A DNA stretch of 64,000 nucleotides, taken from NCBI GenBank assembly GCA_031213475.1, contig JARUPZ010000002.1:10278628-10342627 (forward strand), given 5' to 3'. Each line of letters starts with the position of its first letter. Within the stretch, counting starts at the first letter, position 1. Below, one piece after another: positions 46,301 to 57,004 of the stretch. The stretch comes from Nereocystis luetkeana (lineage: Eukaryota; Sar; Phaeophyceae; Laminariales; Laminariaceae). Made by a program: the position numbers and the translations under genes. Under the pieces are notes generated by a model, which did not search any database, was not told where the DNA came from, and saw only the letters and a list, made by a program, of their open reading frames with translations.

Positions 46301-46579
46301 AGGAGCAAAACACCCGCCGGTAAGGCGGGCAAAACAGCCGACAAGAGCGACAAGGACGACGACAGGGAGGGCAAGGGGAAGGCGATCGCCGGGAAGGGCA
46401 AGGGGAAGGGGAAGAAAACGCCTCCGCAAGCAGAAAAGGGGCCGTCGCTGGTAGACAACGGCGGCGCAACCGAAGTAGAACGAGGGTCGGATCGGCGGGG
46501 GGCGGCCGCGAAGGCACAGCGTTCCTCGAGTCCCCCCAAAAAGGGAGCGGCGAAAGGGAAAAAGCAAAGAAAAAACTAA
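40318..46579 (+). CDS. Coiled-coil protein of unknown function, Lys/Gly-rich C-terminus
   Basis: Six exons join with agreeing phase: 40318-40620, 42466-42688, 42915-43243, 43644-43925, 44428-45384, 46106-46579 (stop TAA), about 855 residues. I do not recognise the family. Exon 1 holds a folded-looking stretch (FDKFDSDRKYDPFLDADPV, LLSMCNAVEINSLFGALGF). Exon 3 is helical (MAFIRDGGRQVGKRFADVLK). Exon 4 (286-379) is a coiled coil (IIQEDRDIRDIRV, LANEVEQLR). Exon 5 has a second coiled coil at about 550-640 after an acidic low-complexity stretch. The last exon (699-855) is rich in Lys, Gly, Ser and Asp, with GRPKSRG and GKGKGKGKK, suggesting nucleic-acid or nuclear contact. Exon 2 is the least certain: an overlapping frame (EIEKFVELYFRHSYVQAAL) also looks coding. 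Start: first in-frame ATG after the divergent spacer. Confidence 0.85.
40895..41020. mobile_element. Half of the foldback element seen at 31385-31790
   Basis: Shares AAAGCACCCATTCTCAA and ATAAGAAAT with the right arm at 31660-31790. Intronic, between exons 1 and 2 of the coiled-coil gene and next to hAT copy 2. Confidence 0.5.
41045..41761. mobile_element. Non-autonomous hAT-like element, copy 2
   Basis: Starts CAGGGCTTTTCGCGGGTCA and ends GACCCGCGAAAAAACCTG. Flanking octamers CTGTTTTT (41037-41044) and CTGTATTT (41762-41769) differ at one base, an 8-bp target duplication. The GACCCG-rich arrays and the GCAGCGATATATGACCTG block match copy 1, but the nested 471-bp element is absent. It lies in intron 1 of the coiled-coil gene. 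Confidence 0.8.
41770..42465. other. Rest of intron 1 of the coiled-coil gene
   Basis: No exon or repeat was identified apart from short TTTCGGGAAA-like motifs near 41785-41835. An additional small exon here cannot be excluded. Confidence 0.4.
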
Positions 46580-47373
46580 CAGGAGAAACCGTGCGCCGTG
46601 ACGCGTGACGTCAATATGAGACCGGGCAATCGTTTTTGCCCATGTTCGGTGTTTTTTTTACCCCGTGTGAAACTAAATTGTTGGACTGTACACACACGGC
46701 CACCCACCTGTGCCGTTTACTAAAAGCGAACAAAAACGGGAACGAACGGGTAAGCCGGCAGAGAGGCAAGCAGGCCATATCCGCCGCAAAAAAAACAAAA
46801 TCGAGCCTGCATGCTGATAACACTGCAGCAGCCTCTTTTCTATGTAATTCGTTGGTGCTACTAATCTTCTTCGTTAGAGCTACTGCTAAACGCTCCCAAC
46901 GGAAAACGTCACCACCGTGCGACAGCACCACCTATCACTACTTTATACCACCAGCTGCATGCCTACCGCGAATCGCAAAATCATATCATGCCCTTATGGG
47001 TAGCGTTCTCGACCGCCCCGGAGATCAGCCTAACCCGAATTCGCCGGACCTCGCCAATGACCGCACCCGTGAGCATTCAATAAAAGCGCCTCTGCCCCCG
47101 CGATTCCCCATCCTCTCACGCACGGAGTTCCCTCTTGCTAGAATCGCGGCGCTTGGCCGTCGTATTCGGGCAACCTCTCCCGGCGTTTTCGGTATCGTCA
47201 TTATCCTTCGATAGAGCTACTACTAGACGCTTCCAGCGGCAAACGTTACCACCGGGCGACAGCAGTACCACCGACCCCTACTATATACGTACCACCAGTC
47301 GCAAACCCTCCCACGAAGCGCAACACACACCATGCCCTAGGGGTAGCGTACCCCACCGCCCCGGTGATCAGCC
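46580..47373. other. Convergent intergenic region with a duplicated gene end
   Basis: Lies between the stop codons of the coiled-coil gene and the RG-rich gene. 46875-47172 is a diverged tandem copy of 47212-47521. The latter includes the last about 50 codons of the RG-rich gene and its 3' flank (shared landmarks GAGCATTCA, GCGCCTCTGCCCCCGC, AATCGCGGCGCTTG, GTATTCGGG/GCGTTCGGG). Confidence 0.7.
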
Positions 47374-50300
47374 TTAGCCCGAGCTCGGCGGACCCCGCCC
47401 ACGGCCGCGTCCACGAGCATTCATCAAAACGCCTCTGCCCCCGCCGCGGGTCCCCGTCCTCCCGCGCGAGCCGCCCCCCCTACCGGAATCGCGGCGCTTG
47501 ACCGTTGCGTTCGGGCTAAGGTTGGTGTAGTTGGTCCGCTTTCCACCCCTGCCCTTCTGCTCTCTGCCCCCCCTTGCGCCAACAAACCCACGCCCGCGCG
47601 CCACCAGCTGAGCCCTCATCCTGCTCAGGTTTGCGATATGTTCACCTGTTCCTCCCCGTCCTCTCGCGTCGTTGACTCGGCCCGTAACAGCGCCACGTCC
47701 ACGCGCCACCGCTGCCGCCGCCGGGGCCGCCGCCACCGGGGCCCTCATCCCGCCAAGGTTTTCTATGTCGACGACGCTTCCCCCTACGGAGACGGTGTCG
47801 TCGCCATCGCTCATCAGCATATTCGCGAGGTCGGACATGTCTTCGCCGCCGTCGCTTGCGGCACCCACCGAGCCGCCTGCAGCGCCCAACGATCCGACCG
47901 GCGACCCCGGTGAGGTCAGGGGCACGAGATCTGGCGCGACCTCTTCCCTCAAAGAAACCGGTGCGGGCGAAGAAGAGTCGCCGATGTCCCCGCCCCCGCC
48001 CCCGTCCCCGCTCGCTTGCTCGCCGTCGCCACGCTGCCGAGCCGGAGGCGAACGCAACCGCGCAGAAGCAGCACCAGCATTAGCAGCCGGTGGGCGAGCT
48101 TCTCGTGCCGGCATTTGAGCGGCGGAGACGCCGGGCTGCTGCGTGGTAGGAGCGGATTTTTCTTGCGCCCCTTTCCGGGCTGCGCGAGCAGGGGCAGCCA
48201 CTCGCGGCGGTGAGGGCGAAGAGAAATCGTCGACGACCCCGCTCGCGCTCATCTCCTCGTCATCATCGCCGCGCTGCCGAGATGGAGAAGAATAGGAATG
48301 TCCAGCAGGAGCAGTAGCAGCAGCAGCAGCAGCGGCAGCAGCAGCGGCAGCAGCGGCAGCTGGTGAGGGGGCTGCGCGCGCCGGCGTTTGAGGGGCAGGA
48401 ACGCGGGGCCTATGTTCAGCAGGCGCGGTCTTCTGCTTCTGCGCTCCTTTTCGGGATGTTCGTGCTGGCGGATTCGTTCGCGGCGGTGAAGGCGGAGAAG
48501 AATCGTCGACCAACCCGCTCGCGCTCGGGTCCTCGTCATCAACGCCCCGCTGCCGAGCTGGAGACGGCTGTGGACGTGCGTGAGCAGCAGCAGGAGCAGC
48601 AGGAGCAGCAGCAGAAGCAGTAGAAGCAGCAATGGGCGAAGGGGCTTCGCGCGTGGGCGTGGGCGTCGGAGCGGCGGTAGCACCGGGTCGCTTCCGCTTA
48701 TTCCAAGCCCGGTATCGGACTAGAGGCGTCCGAACAGGCGGCACGAGTTCCGGCGTTGCCGAGGGTGCCGGCGGCGTCGGTCCCGGGCGGGCCGCGGGCA
48801 TCCCTAGCGACCTCCGCAGCTCGTCCTCCTCGTCCTGCAAGGCCGCCACCTCGCGACGCAGCCTCGCGCGAACGGCCAGCAGGCCTTCGTTTTCCCGGTG
48901 AAGCTCGAGCACCTGCCCACGACAGCAAAAACGGCGGAGCTTACTTGTGAACGTTCAATACAAAGGTACGTAGCCCCGTTGTGAGGAAAACCCCTTTTTG
49001 AGGGAAAACGACATGTAGAAAAGACCTCAAATTTCTCAACACCGTTTTTTTTCCCGATCGACTATATGTACGCCCCATACGTAGGGCCATATCAGACAAC
49101 GGACGATGGTATGTGAGGGCCCTCTACGCCCCTACGTACGTACTCGCAGGGTCCCCTAAGAGGAGCTACCTACTGCAATTACTAATGGAGCGCGCCAAGA
49201 CACGGAAGGAGGCGGGGGGGGGGGGCTGCTGCTGTTGGGTCCAAACATTCCTGGTGGGGCTCCTTGGCCGAGGGGAACAAGCCAACATATTTGCAAATCC
49301 CGTTTGGTGAATTAACCACTCTGGCCAGGACTATACTCCCCAGTTCTTATTCACGTAAGAGTCCAAGCGGGGGCTTGTATTACCGGCCAGAAGGGGGATA
49401 GTTTATTCGGTGTACGCTTACGTACGTAGCAGATGGGATCGTCTCCACCAGGTTAATGGGCACGTACAACTTTTCTCAAAGCGTCGGGTTTTTTTCGCAA
49501 TGAGGCATGCAGAGCTCTCCTCGTGTCTCAAGGAACCTAACAAAATATACGTACGAGATTTCCCCGCTTACGTCCATACTAATGCATCAGCAGCTGGAGT
49601 AGGAGCATTTCTCATCCCACCTATCATAAAATAAAAATAAAAACCACCAGCGGTGAGATCGACATTTCGTCAAACCTCCTATTAAAGCAATTGCCTCCAG
49701 CGTCTATTGAGGAAGGTCGCGTGGGGGCATTCCGGGCACGTGCACCAGCAAGACTCGCGTTGTTCGGTGAATAATCCGATGACAAAGGCAAAGGGCCGTA
49801 GCCATCGCCAGAAGGGTATGCTGCCTTGCACCATACCGGTAGAGGTTTTTACGCCACTCGAGGACAGACAATACGAATTGCCCCAATTTTAGAATGGTTG
49901 TTCACACGTCCGGTCAACACTCGAGTGCCGGCTCGGGTCGGACCACCGTACCCCGACCCCGACGCGATGCGCGAGATCTCGAAAGCCTCCTGACCCGACC
50001 CAACCCGACCCCTGAGATTTTGAAGACCTCCTGACCCGTCAACAGTCCTGCAACCTCTCATTTCCCCCCTACAAACTAGCATCAGCTATTAATAGGAGTT
50101 ACCCGAGGCAGACCATTTCATTGAAAACAAAACGCTTAATTTTGCGCCACCACTCTGCGATTCCTGCGGCCGTCCTCCCGGACTATCGACCGTCATTTTC
50201 AATACGTTGCCGAAACCGACAGGGAGCGCAGCTGATCCAAACGATCGCATGAAACAATCGAGAAAAAAAAACTACTGTTCGTAGGGAGACCTCGATGTGG

Positions 50301-50731
50301 AAAAAGAAAAACGGGACCTTGCTACTCTTATCCGTATCACTCTTTACGACCGTAGCATACGACATACCAGGTACCAGGTAACTACTTCTTTTGAAAAAAC
50401 CTACCAGGGCGAGGTCTTCGTCCTTTGTGGTTGACGGCCCGTCGTCGCCCACGGTGTCAGCGCCACCACCGGAACTAATGCCGGCACCAGCGCCGGTACT
50501 GGAGCCAGCGCCTGCACTCTCGCCAGCGTGGTTGTTGTTGGTGTTGTTGTTCCCGACGCCACCGCCATCAGCCAGCACATCGGCAGAAGGAGCGGCCTGC
50601 CCCGACTCCGGGCGTCCCGCTCCGGCCTGCCTCGTGCTGCCGGCTGCTTCTGACGAGCCGCCCTGGTCTCGGCCGCGTGCTCGTGCTCGTCCTCGTGCGT
50701 TGTCTTCCTGCTGCGCCAATATTGCCGCCAT
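47374..50731 (-). CDS. RG-rich protein with coiled coil and three internal repeats
   Basis: Two exons, 50731-50405 and 48912-47374, join in phase 0 to give about 621 residues. ATG at 50731 begins MAAILAQQEDNARGRARARG. The junction builds a charged coiled coil at about 104-150 (ELHRENEGLLAVRARLRR, ALQDEEDELRRSLG). Three tandem repeats of about 75-80 residues follow, each with a SPxRQRGDDDE-like start, SASGxVDD and an ARxxRKGAQ end; the third is degenerate. A poly-Ala run lies between repeats 1 and 2. The C-terminus is an RGG/GAR domain (ARGRGF, GARGG, GRGGGSRGRTGTRGGGRG), typical of RNA-binding and nucleolar proteins and a target for arginine methylation. Role in RNA handling is inferred from composition only. 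Its 3' end is duplicated downstream. Confidence 0.75.
49480..49625 (+). mobile_element. Ty3/Gypsy-like RNase H fossil fragment
   Basis: The reading VHTNASAAGVGAFLI resembles the RNase H start of Ty3-type pol polyproteins. Only a short remnant remains, inside the intron of the RG-rich gene. Old. Confidence 0.55.
49915..50045. repeat. Partial GACCCG-rich hAT-like segment
   Basis: Contains CTCCTGACCCGACCCAACCC and GAGATTTTGAAGACCTCCT, as in the inner arrays of the two hAT-like elements. The CAGGGC ends are not seen. Confidence 0.55.
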
Positions 50732-50759
50732 TGCCGGGTGCCAGTAAAAAAAAGTTAGC

Positions 50760-51595
50760 GGTATATAGGAGTATAAGAGACGGAGACGGCGTGAAAGGTC
50801 AAACAAACTGGCCCGCCGCGGGGATTATGAACCATCTTGTACGACCACCGATGCAGAATGAAGTGAATGGAGCATGGCGAGCGAGTAAATGCCTCGAGCA
50901 ACAACAACAACAACAGCAACAACAGCAAAAAATCCCAGCCAAGCCGTGTATCCCACCTGATGATAGACATCGAACGGAAATCGTTCGATGCGTACGATGG
51001 TTCTGGGGGGCAGCGTTTACAAACACCTAGAGTTCTGAGTCTTGGCACCGCGGGATATGGACGGAAGAGCCATATAGGACAGGGCTGATTCGGGTAAAAT
51101 GGGCGGGGGGGAGATAGCCAACCGGGGGCATTTTTTTTAGCGTGACCGTGAAGTGGGGCATTGGAAAATGGTACCGGTATTGATATCTGTGGAAATGAGG
51201 AGGGGTTGCCACTTGGTGGCTTGAGGCGCGACAATGTTCCCCAGCGTCAGTTGCTATTTTCGTTATTTCGCTTCACCACAATGCCTCAAAGCAACCCCCC
51301 CCCCCCCGACCCTTGCCTGACAATGATCGCATACTTAAATCCTTACCATGCCAGAGAGCCTTTACAAGCAATGCGCGACTCCATGGAAAAACCATCACGA
51401 GATGTGATACGTTACGTCGCCTCTTTCGTGTGTGATTGTACACAGGAGCAACGAGCACCATCACGCGGGCATTCGTAATCAAGCTAACGCGGTTGCACGG
51501 GGCTAAAACGGCAGGCGAGCCCGGGTGGTACGGTGAGCTGTCCACTTCACTGTCTACACAACCGGGCTACAACTACTGTAGCAGCACATCGCGGA
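50760..51595. other. Spacer between the RG-rich gene start and the AT-hook gene end
   Basis: Contains a CAA repeat at about 50899-50930 and a C run at 51298-51308. It should hold the RG-rich gene's promoter and the AT-hook gene's 3' UTR. No exon was found. Confidence 0.45.
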
Positions 51596-54288
51596 TCATA
51601 CCAGAGCGGCGGAGCCTTCATTCTTCCTCGTTGAATCAAGATCTGCCTGGTCCATGTCGTCGCCCCCATCATCACCACCGCCACCGCCGTCGTCGCTGCC
51701 GCCACCACTACCAAAATCCCAATCATCGTCCGCGCTGTCACCGCCGCCAAAGCCTGAGCCACCGCCCCCGCCACCGCCTAGATTACCCCCGGCTTCTTCG
51801 TCAACGGCAAGCCTTCTCTTCCTCTGCGTCCTGTTCGAGACTTGCGTCTTTCCCAGGCTGCCTGCGCGTGGGCTCTCGACGCAGGCGTCGCTTCGGTGCG
51901 TCAGAGCTATCCCCTCTTTGGGCTGTGTGAGCGTCAAAAAAAAAAAAACAAAGAGCGAGGGCGGTGGGATCTAACATTTAAAGAGGGCCGTACGTGCGCA
52001 GGCAAGAGGCCAAGAATACATTCTGGCGACGGCCACCGGGCACGGACGGAGCGGAGTGAAAAAAACAGCCAAAACCAAACGGGACGCCACTGTGAGCAAA
52101 AAAACAAACCACTGTCGTGGAAATCTACCTGAGCTTTATTTCCACTGCTCTTGACAATCTACGCGGTCGAGTTTCCCGCAGAGCGTCAACATATAAAACG
52201 AACGATTACACCACCGCTCACCGAGGGGGGAGAACCTTGTTGCCCAGACGGTGGTCCGGACGGTGGTCGAGGCGGAGGCGACGGCGGCGGCGGCTGAGCC
52301 TTCGAAGGGCTAGAACTTGAACCCGCGGAGGGGGAGGAGGTGGGTCGCGCACGAGTACTACTCTTGCGGGCGGAGCTCTCGGTCTCGGCAGCAGGCGGAG
52401 GAGGGTCGGCAATCGGGCTCGGAGGGGGGGCAGCAAGAGCTTGAGCCGCCGATGGCAGAGTCGCCGATCGTAGAGATCGCGTGCTCAACCCGACGGTGGC
52501 GCTTGCTTTCTTGCCGCGATTCCTCTTCCCGCCAGAAAGAGGAGATTTCAACGACCCTACTACACAGGACGGATCACCACCAATTCCGCGTACAGAATCC
52601 CTGCCTCCCTTGGGGCTACCGCCTCCTTGAGGGTTCCGGGGCGCCGCGGCGCGGGGACACGCGCCCCTGAGCTCAGACGCAACACTTCGCGGCGTTGTTC
52701 GCACTGGATGGCCCGCGCTCGAGGCTGGCGCACTGGGAGAAGACGGGGGCTTCCGCGGTCGACCCCGCTTACGAGCCGGCGAAGGGTCCTGGGGGCTCGC
52801 TGCTGGTGATTCGGTTGCCGGAGTCGGCGACGGAGATGGTGGTGGTGATGGTGACGCGGGTTGAACCGCTGGTGCAGAGGTTGAGGGCTCCGGATGTAAC
52901 GGCTCTCGGGCTTGCTGACAAGTACTCGAGGGCGGAGTGTCGGGAGGTTGCGGGGGCTTCCGCGGTCGACCCCGCTTACGAGCCGGCGAAGGTTCCTGGG
53001 GGCTCCCTGCTGGTGATGCGGTTGCCGGAGTCGGCGGCGACGGAGATGGTGGTGGTGATGGTGACGCGGGTTGAACCGCTGATGCAGAGGTTGAGGGCTC
53101 CGGATGTAACGGCGTTTGCGCTGGCTGACCCGTACTCGAGCTTGGCGTGTCGGAAGCTATGGGTTGTTTCCTCAGACGAGCCCGCTTTCTAGCCGGCGAA
53201 GGTTCTCGGGGGCTCGCTATTGGTGATGCGGTTGCTGGTGATGGTGAAGGTGAGGGTGGTGGCGATGGTGGCGCCGGTTGATTAACACCAGCTGCCCAGC
53301 TTTCGGGCTCCGGACGCAACGCCATTTGCGCTGGCTGACCCGCAATCGATGTTGGCGGACCGGGGGTTCGACCATGCTTGCGAGCCGGCGAGGGTTTGTG
53401 CGGGCTTGCTGCTGATGTTGCGGGTGCTGGTGGCGACGGTGACGGTGATGGTGACGGTGACGTAGGTTGATCCACACGTGCCGAAGTTTCTGGCTCCGAG
53501 CACAACGGCGTTTGCTCTGGCTGCACCTCACTCGGGCTTGGCGCGCCGGAGACTAATGGGTGCTTTCTCGGGGGATCCCGCCTACGAATCGGCGAAGGCT
53601 CTTGCGGACTTTGAGCTGGTGAGGAGGATCCTGGTGTTGGTGACGGTGGTGGTGGTGCGGATTGAACCAGCAGTGCCGACGTTTCGGGCTCCGAAAGCAA
53701 CAGTCGATCGCGCTTACGGCTTGGCGAGTAGACTTGCCGTGTACGTACTGGCGTCGATAGCGGTGCTGCCCTTGATGGAGGCGATGGCGGGGACGGCGAG
53801 GCTCTGCCGGCTTCCGCTCCGATGGAGTCTGCTGGTGCCCATTCTGGCACTGATGCCACCACCGGGTCGGCCGGCGGCGGAGGCGTTCGTCGTGATCCCA
53901 ACCCCGGCGTTGGCCGTCGATCTGCAGCAGACAGCGACAGCAGCAGCATCGGCGCTTCGTTGTCATCTTCGCCACCGATTTTTTCAGATCCTGCTGAAGT
54001 ACTTATGTTCCTGCCGTTGCGCCTGCTAGAACTACTAGACCTGCTGCTGCTACTGCTGCTGCTGCTGCTGCCAGAGTCGCTGTTTTCATCTTCGTCGCTC
54101 GATTCGGTCGAAGGCGATGGTGGTGGAGGTGGACGATACTCGTAGTTATCCCACTCCTCAACGCCTTGCCCTACCCCGAAATCTATGGTCTGCTCAGGCA
54201 CTCCCAGCGCGAGTTTCGAGGGGAAAACTCCATACCCGCGACTGCGATCGATCGCTTCCGTCGCTTCCTCTTCTAACGGGGCGGACAT
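51596..54288 (-). CDS. Pro/Ser-rich protein with tandem AT-hook-like modules
   Basis: Two exons, 54288-52222 and 51922-51596, join in phase 0 (CCCTCG/GTGAGC donor, ACACAG acceptor) to give about 797 residues. After a short N-terminal region (MSAPLEEEATEAIDRSRGYG) come an acidic Ser run and five to six tandem modules of about 65-70 residues. Each has a basic core after EPSPARK, then a Pro/Ser spacer and a PEPSTSA-like block. The two most C-terminal cores read KRGRPRKPP, a canonical AT-hook (Arg-Gly-Arg-Pro) that binds the minor groove of AT-rich DNA. The others are degenerate (HGRTPG, RARLRK, RDPPRK). A further basic stretch (KSPLSGGKRNRGKK) follows. Exon 2 adds an acidic Gly/Asp-rich tail. 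A chromatin role is inferred from the motif; no other domain is seen. Confidence 0.8.
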
Positions 54289-54414
54289 CGTCCATACATC
54301 CCGAGATGGCCGCGGGTGCGCCAGTTATGAGAAGGGGACAACACAACAGGATGATGTGGGGATACTGTTTTTAAAAAATGATAAGTAGGGAGTTTGTAGT
54401 TGTTTAGATTGCCG

Positions 54415-54762
54415 ATGTCCAGCGGGGTTGATGTAGGGCACATCATCCGAAAGACACGTGGATGGGCCCGATGGCATGACCACTGGCGAAACCACACGAT
54501 GCGTGGGACGAACATCATTGCGATTGCTGCGCTCTGCACGGTTGCAAAGGTAGCAGAAGTAGCTGCTGGGACCGGCGGCAGCCAGCTGAAAACCAACGAA
54601 AATCGAGGTTTTGGTCGGCCTTCTAGGAGCAGGGCCGTCGATCAAGACATAGCAAGGAAGGAACAACAATGCTCAGCAACAGCAGCAGCGGCAGTATCCT
54701 TGGGCGGTGGTGGGAGCGTTGGTGATGGAGGAGCTGGGGGGAGTAGACGCTTCGACAAACAG
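54415..54762 (+). CDS. Candidate first exon, unrecognised
   Basis: An open plus-strand frame starts MSSGVDVGHIIRKTRGWARW and ends FDKQ at a good donor (CAG/GTAACA). It is divergent to the AT-hook gene with only about 126 bp between start codons. The Ala/Gly-rich middle is low complexity. No partner exon was found, so this may be chance. Confidence 0.25.
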
Positions 54763-55440
54763 GTAACAAGGGGAGACGATCTGCAGTTGGGCTGATATGC
54801 GATTATGTTTGTGTTGATGCAGCTTTTCGTATCGTACATGCAATAGCTCAAGCGTTCGGCGCCGAGATTATTATCTCCCAACAGACAGCCCCTGCGACAC
54901 GCCGACAGCAAGGCAGTACGAGCAGTACTCGAACAGCAGTGCTGCTGCTGGCACGAATGCACCAGGCGGCATGAGCACCTATCTAAAGACGTGTCCGCGC
55001 GTTCTACTCGCGCCGCCGCTTGTAGTGTGTGGTGTGGTGTGGTGTGGTGCCATGCACTTTGTCGGTGGGCATGTTGATGAGTAAACTCGGCGGGTTGGGC
55101 TGTTTTCTTTCTGGTCTATCTATCAAAACGTTCAAACTTCAAACGGTGTTTTTGTACCATGGTGTACCTGGTATCATGTGCGTACCTTGTCCCTGGTACA
55201 CGTACTCGTACGGCGGACGGGGGGCATGACCGCCGCAACAACTCATACCGGAGCAAAATGGCGAAATACAACACCAGTATACCGCAGTAGCAGGAGCTCC
55301 TACGATTATAATTCGTTTTTCATACCAGGTATATAGCAAGGATCTATAAAGCAGCAGGAGCAGCAGTGTGCCTCGTACAACAAACAGTACCTCACGAGTA
55401 CATGTGGCGAGTCATATCATAGCATGGACAGTTAGCGTGA
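54763..55440. other. Spacer, nothing recognised
   Basis: GTGTG repeats near 55025 and TACCAGGTA motifs near 55165 and 55325. No exon. Confidence 0.4.
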
Positions 55441-55634
55441 TTAACCCCGTTTTTAGTACTGCAGTCCCGTTTGGGGACAAAACTACTTGAAATTTGACTG
55501 GATTGTCCCCAGAACGGGACTGCGGTTCTAAAAGGGTTAACCCCGTTTTTAGTACTGCAGTCCCGAATTGGGGACAAATTACTCTAATTCCAAGTGATTT
55601 GTACCCAAAACGGGACTGCATTAGTAAAAGGGTT
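55441..55634. mobile_element. Two tandem piggyBac-like hairpin MITEs
   Basis: Two units of about 100 bp each run from CCCCGTTTTTAGTACTGCAG through GTCCCG..GGGGACAA to CGGGACTGC and AAAAGGG. The first is bounded by TTAA on both sides, and the second begins at the shared TTAA at 55537-55540. TTAA flanks with CCC/GGG ends are the signature of piggyBac-type transposition. Confidence 0.7.
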
Positions 55635-55639
55635 CATGG

Positions 55640-57000
55640 AGTACCAGGTACTACTGCTGTACTTGTACGTGGGGTGGCAGTCCGCAACCGTCCCAACCAG
55701 ATTCGTGGGGGGTTAGGCGTTCTCGCGAAACAGCGTTCGTAGAGGCGGGCGCCCTGCCGCCAAACAATCAAAGCCGGACGGACCCACTAGGGGTCAAGGT
55801 AGAAGTTTGTGTACCACAAAGCACGACGATAAGCAACCGGCGGGAAGGGCCATAAGAGATACACATGCTACGGTATTGAGAGAAAGGCGAAAGGACTACA
55901 GGCATGGGTGTGCTCTCATGCCGCAGCAGAGAGACCTCGTTGATCTCAAGATCTATCTGTATGTAAAGAGTAACGAGTTAAAGCGACGGTGACGGAATTG
56001 GTAAGCACAAATCCCAAAGGCGGGGACGCAAGAATTGTGTCCCCGGGTGGGAGAAGGTTCTCCTGGTAGTCGAGAGAGAGAGAGAGAGATGAAACGGCCT
56101 CCATCGTCAGAGGCCCTTTAACTGCACGAAAAAGTAGGACGCGGTTATAGGGGAAACAGGTCATCCCGCCTGCCCATCAACGTGCACGAGACACGCCGCC
56201 GACGACATCAGTTTTATTTTGCAGTACAATATTTTGTGTTTCCGGAGCAACCACAGTACTCTCTGCGACGAGTGCCCCGGTTGATTCCCGTCGAAGCGGG
56301 GGCAGTAGCCCTTACGGATGAGAGAGGCTCCGGGTGATCGCAGCAGAGTGGCCTCATTGATCCCGAGTTACCTCGCTCCAAGGGGGTGGGTGGGCTTCCG
56401 GAGAACGAGTGAAAGCGACGGGAAAATGCTACAATAGGAACACGGTGGTGCGTGCTTTGCCCACAGTGTGCTGTGATGCACCGCTCTCAACGGAAATGTA
56501 GGGACCACCGTGCGGGGCGTTATGGACCCGGGTGTGTTATGAAAGAAGCGTGACGGCAGCCGTCGACGTGGAGTGAACTGACTGAAGGTTCTTGAGCAGG
56601 TCCACGAGGGGTACACGTGGGACGAACAATAGTCCCGTCAGTTAGTTGCAAGAAAAAACGCGATGCAGTACGAATGCATACCGGGTGGAGCGTGCTTCGT
56701 ACCAGGTACTCGTATGTGGTGGCGTACGTGCGCATGGTCCATACTCCGAGCCTCATGGGACATCAGACAAAAGTATTGCTGCTGTGCCGACGCTGTGATG
56801 CTGTGTCGTTACGCTACTCTACTGACAGCTAACGAGCAACACTGCGGCATTTATGGTAATCCGATTATCTCACGCGCTGCCCTCCCATTCATAGCTCGAG
56901 GTGCGTGCATGATGCACAAGGCTGCCGTGCGAAGATGGCCCTTTGTGCGCCGCTGTATATAATCGTGTTGACCCCCCTCCCCCCCCCCCCCCTCACCACT
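55640..57000. other. Spacer, nothing recognised
   Basis: Holds a GAGA run near 56072. Upstream exons of the gene at 58561 may lie here but none was recognised. Confidence 0.4.
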
Positions 57001-57004
57001 TGGG

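Larger units (their letters stand above)
48913..50404. other. Intron of the RG-rich gene
   Basis: Holds a Ty3-like fossil (49480-49625), a partial GACCCG-rich segment (49915-50045) and TACCAGGTA motifs near 50368. Nothing else was recognised. Confidence 0.6.
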
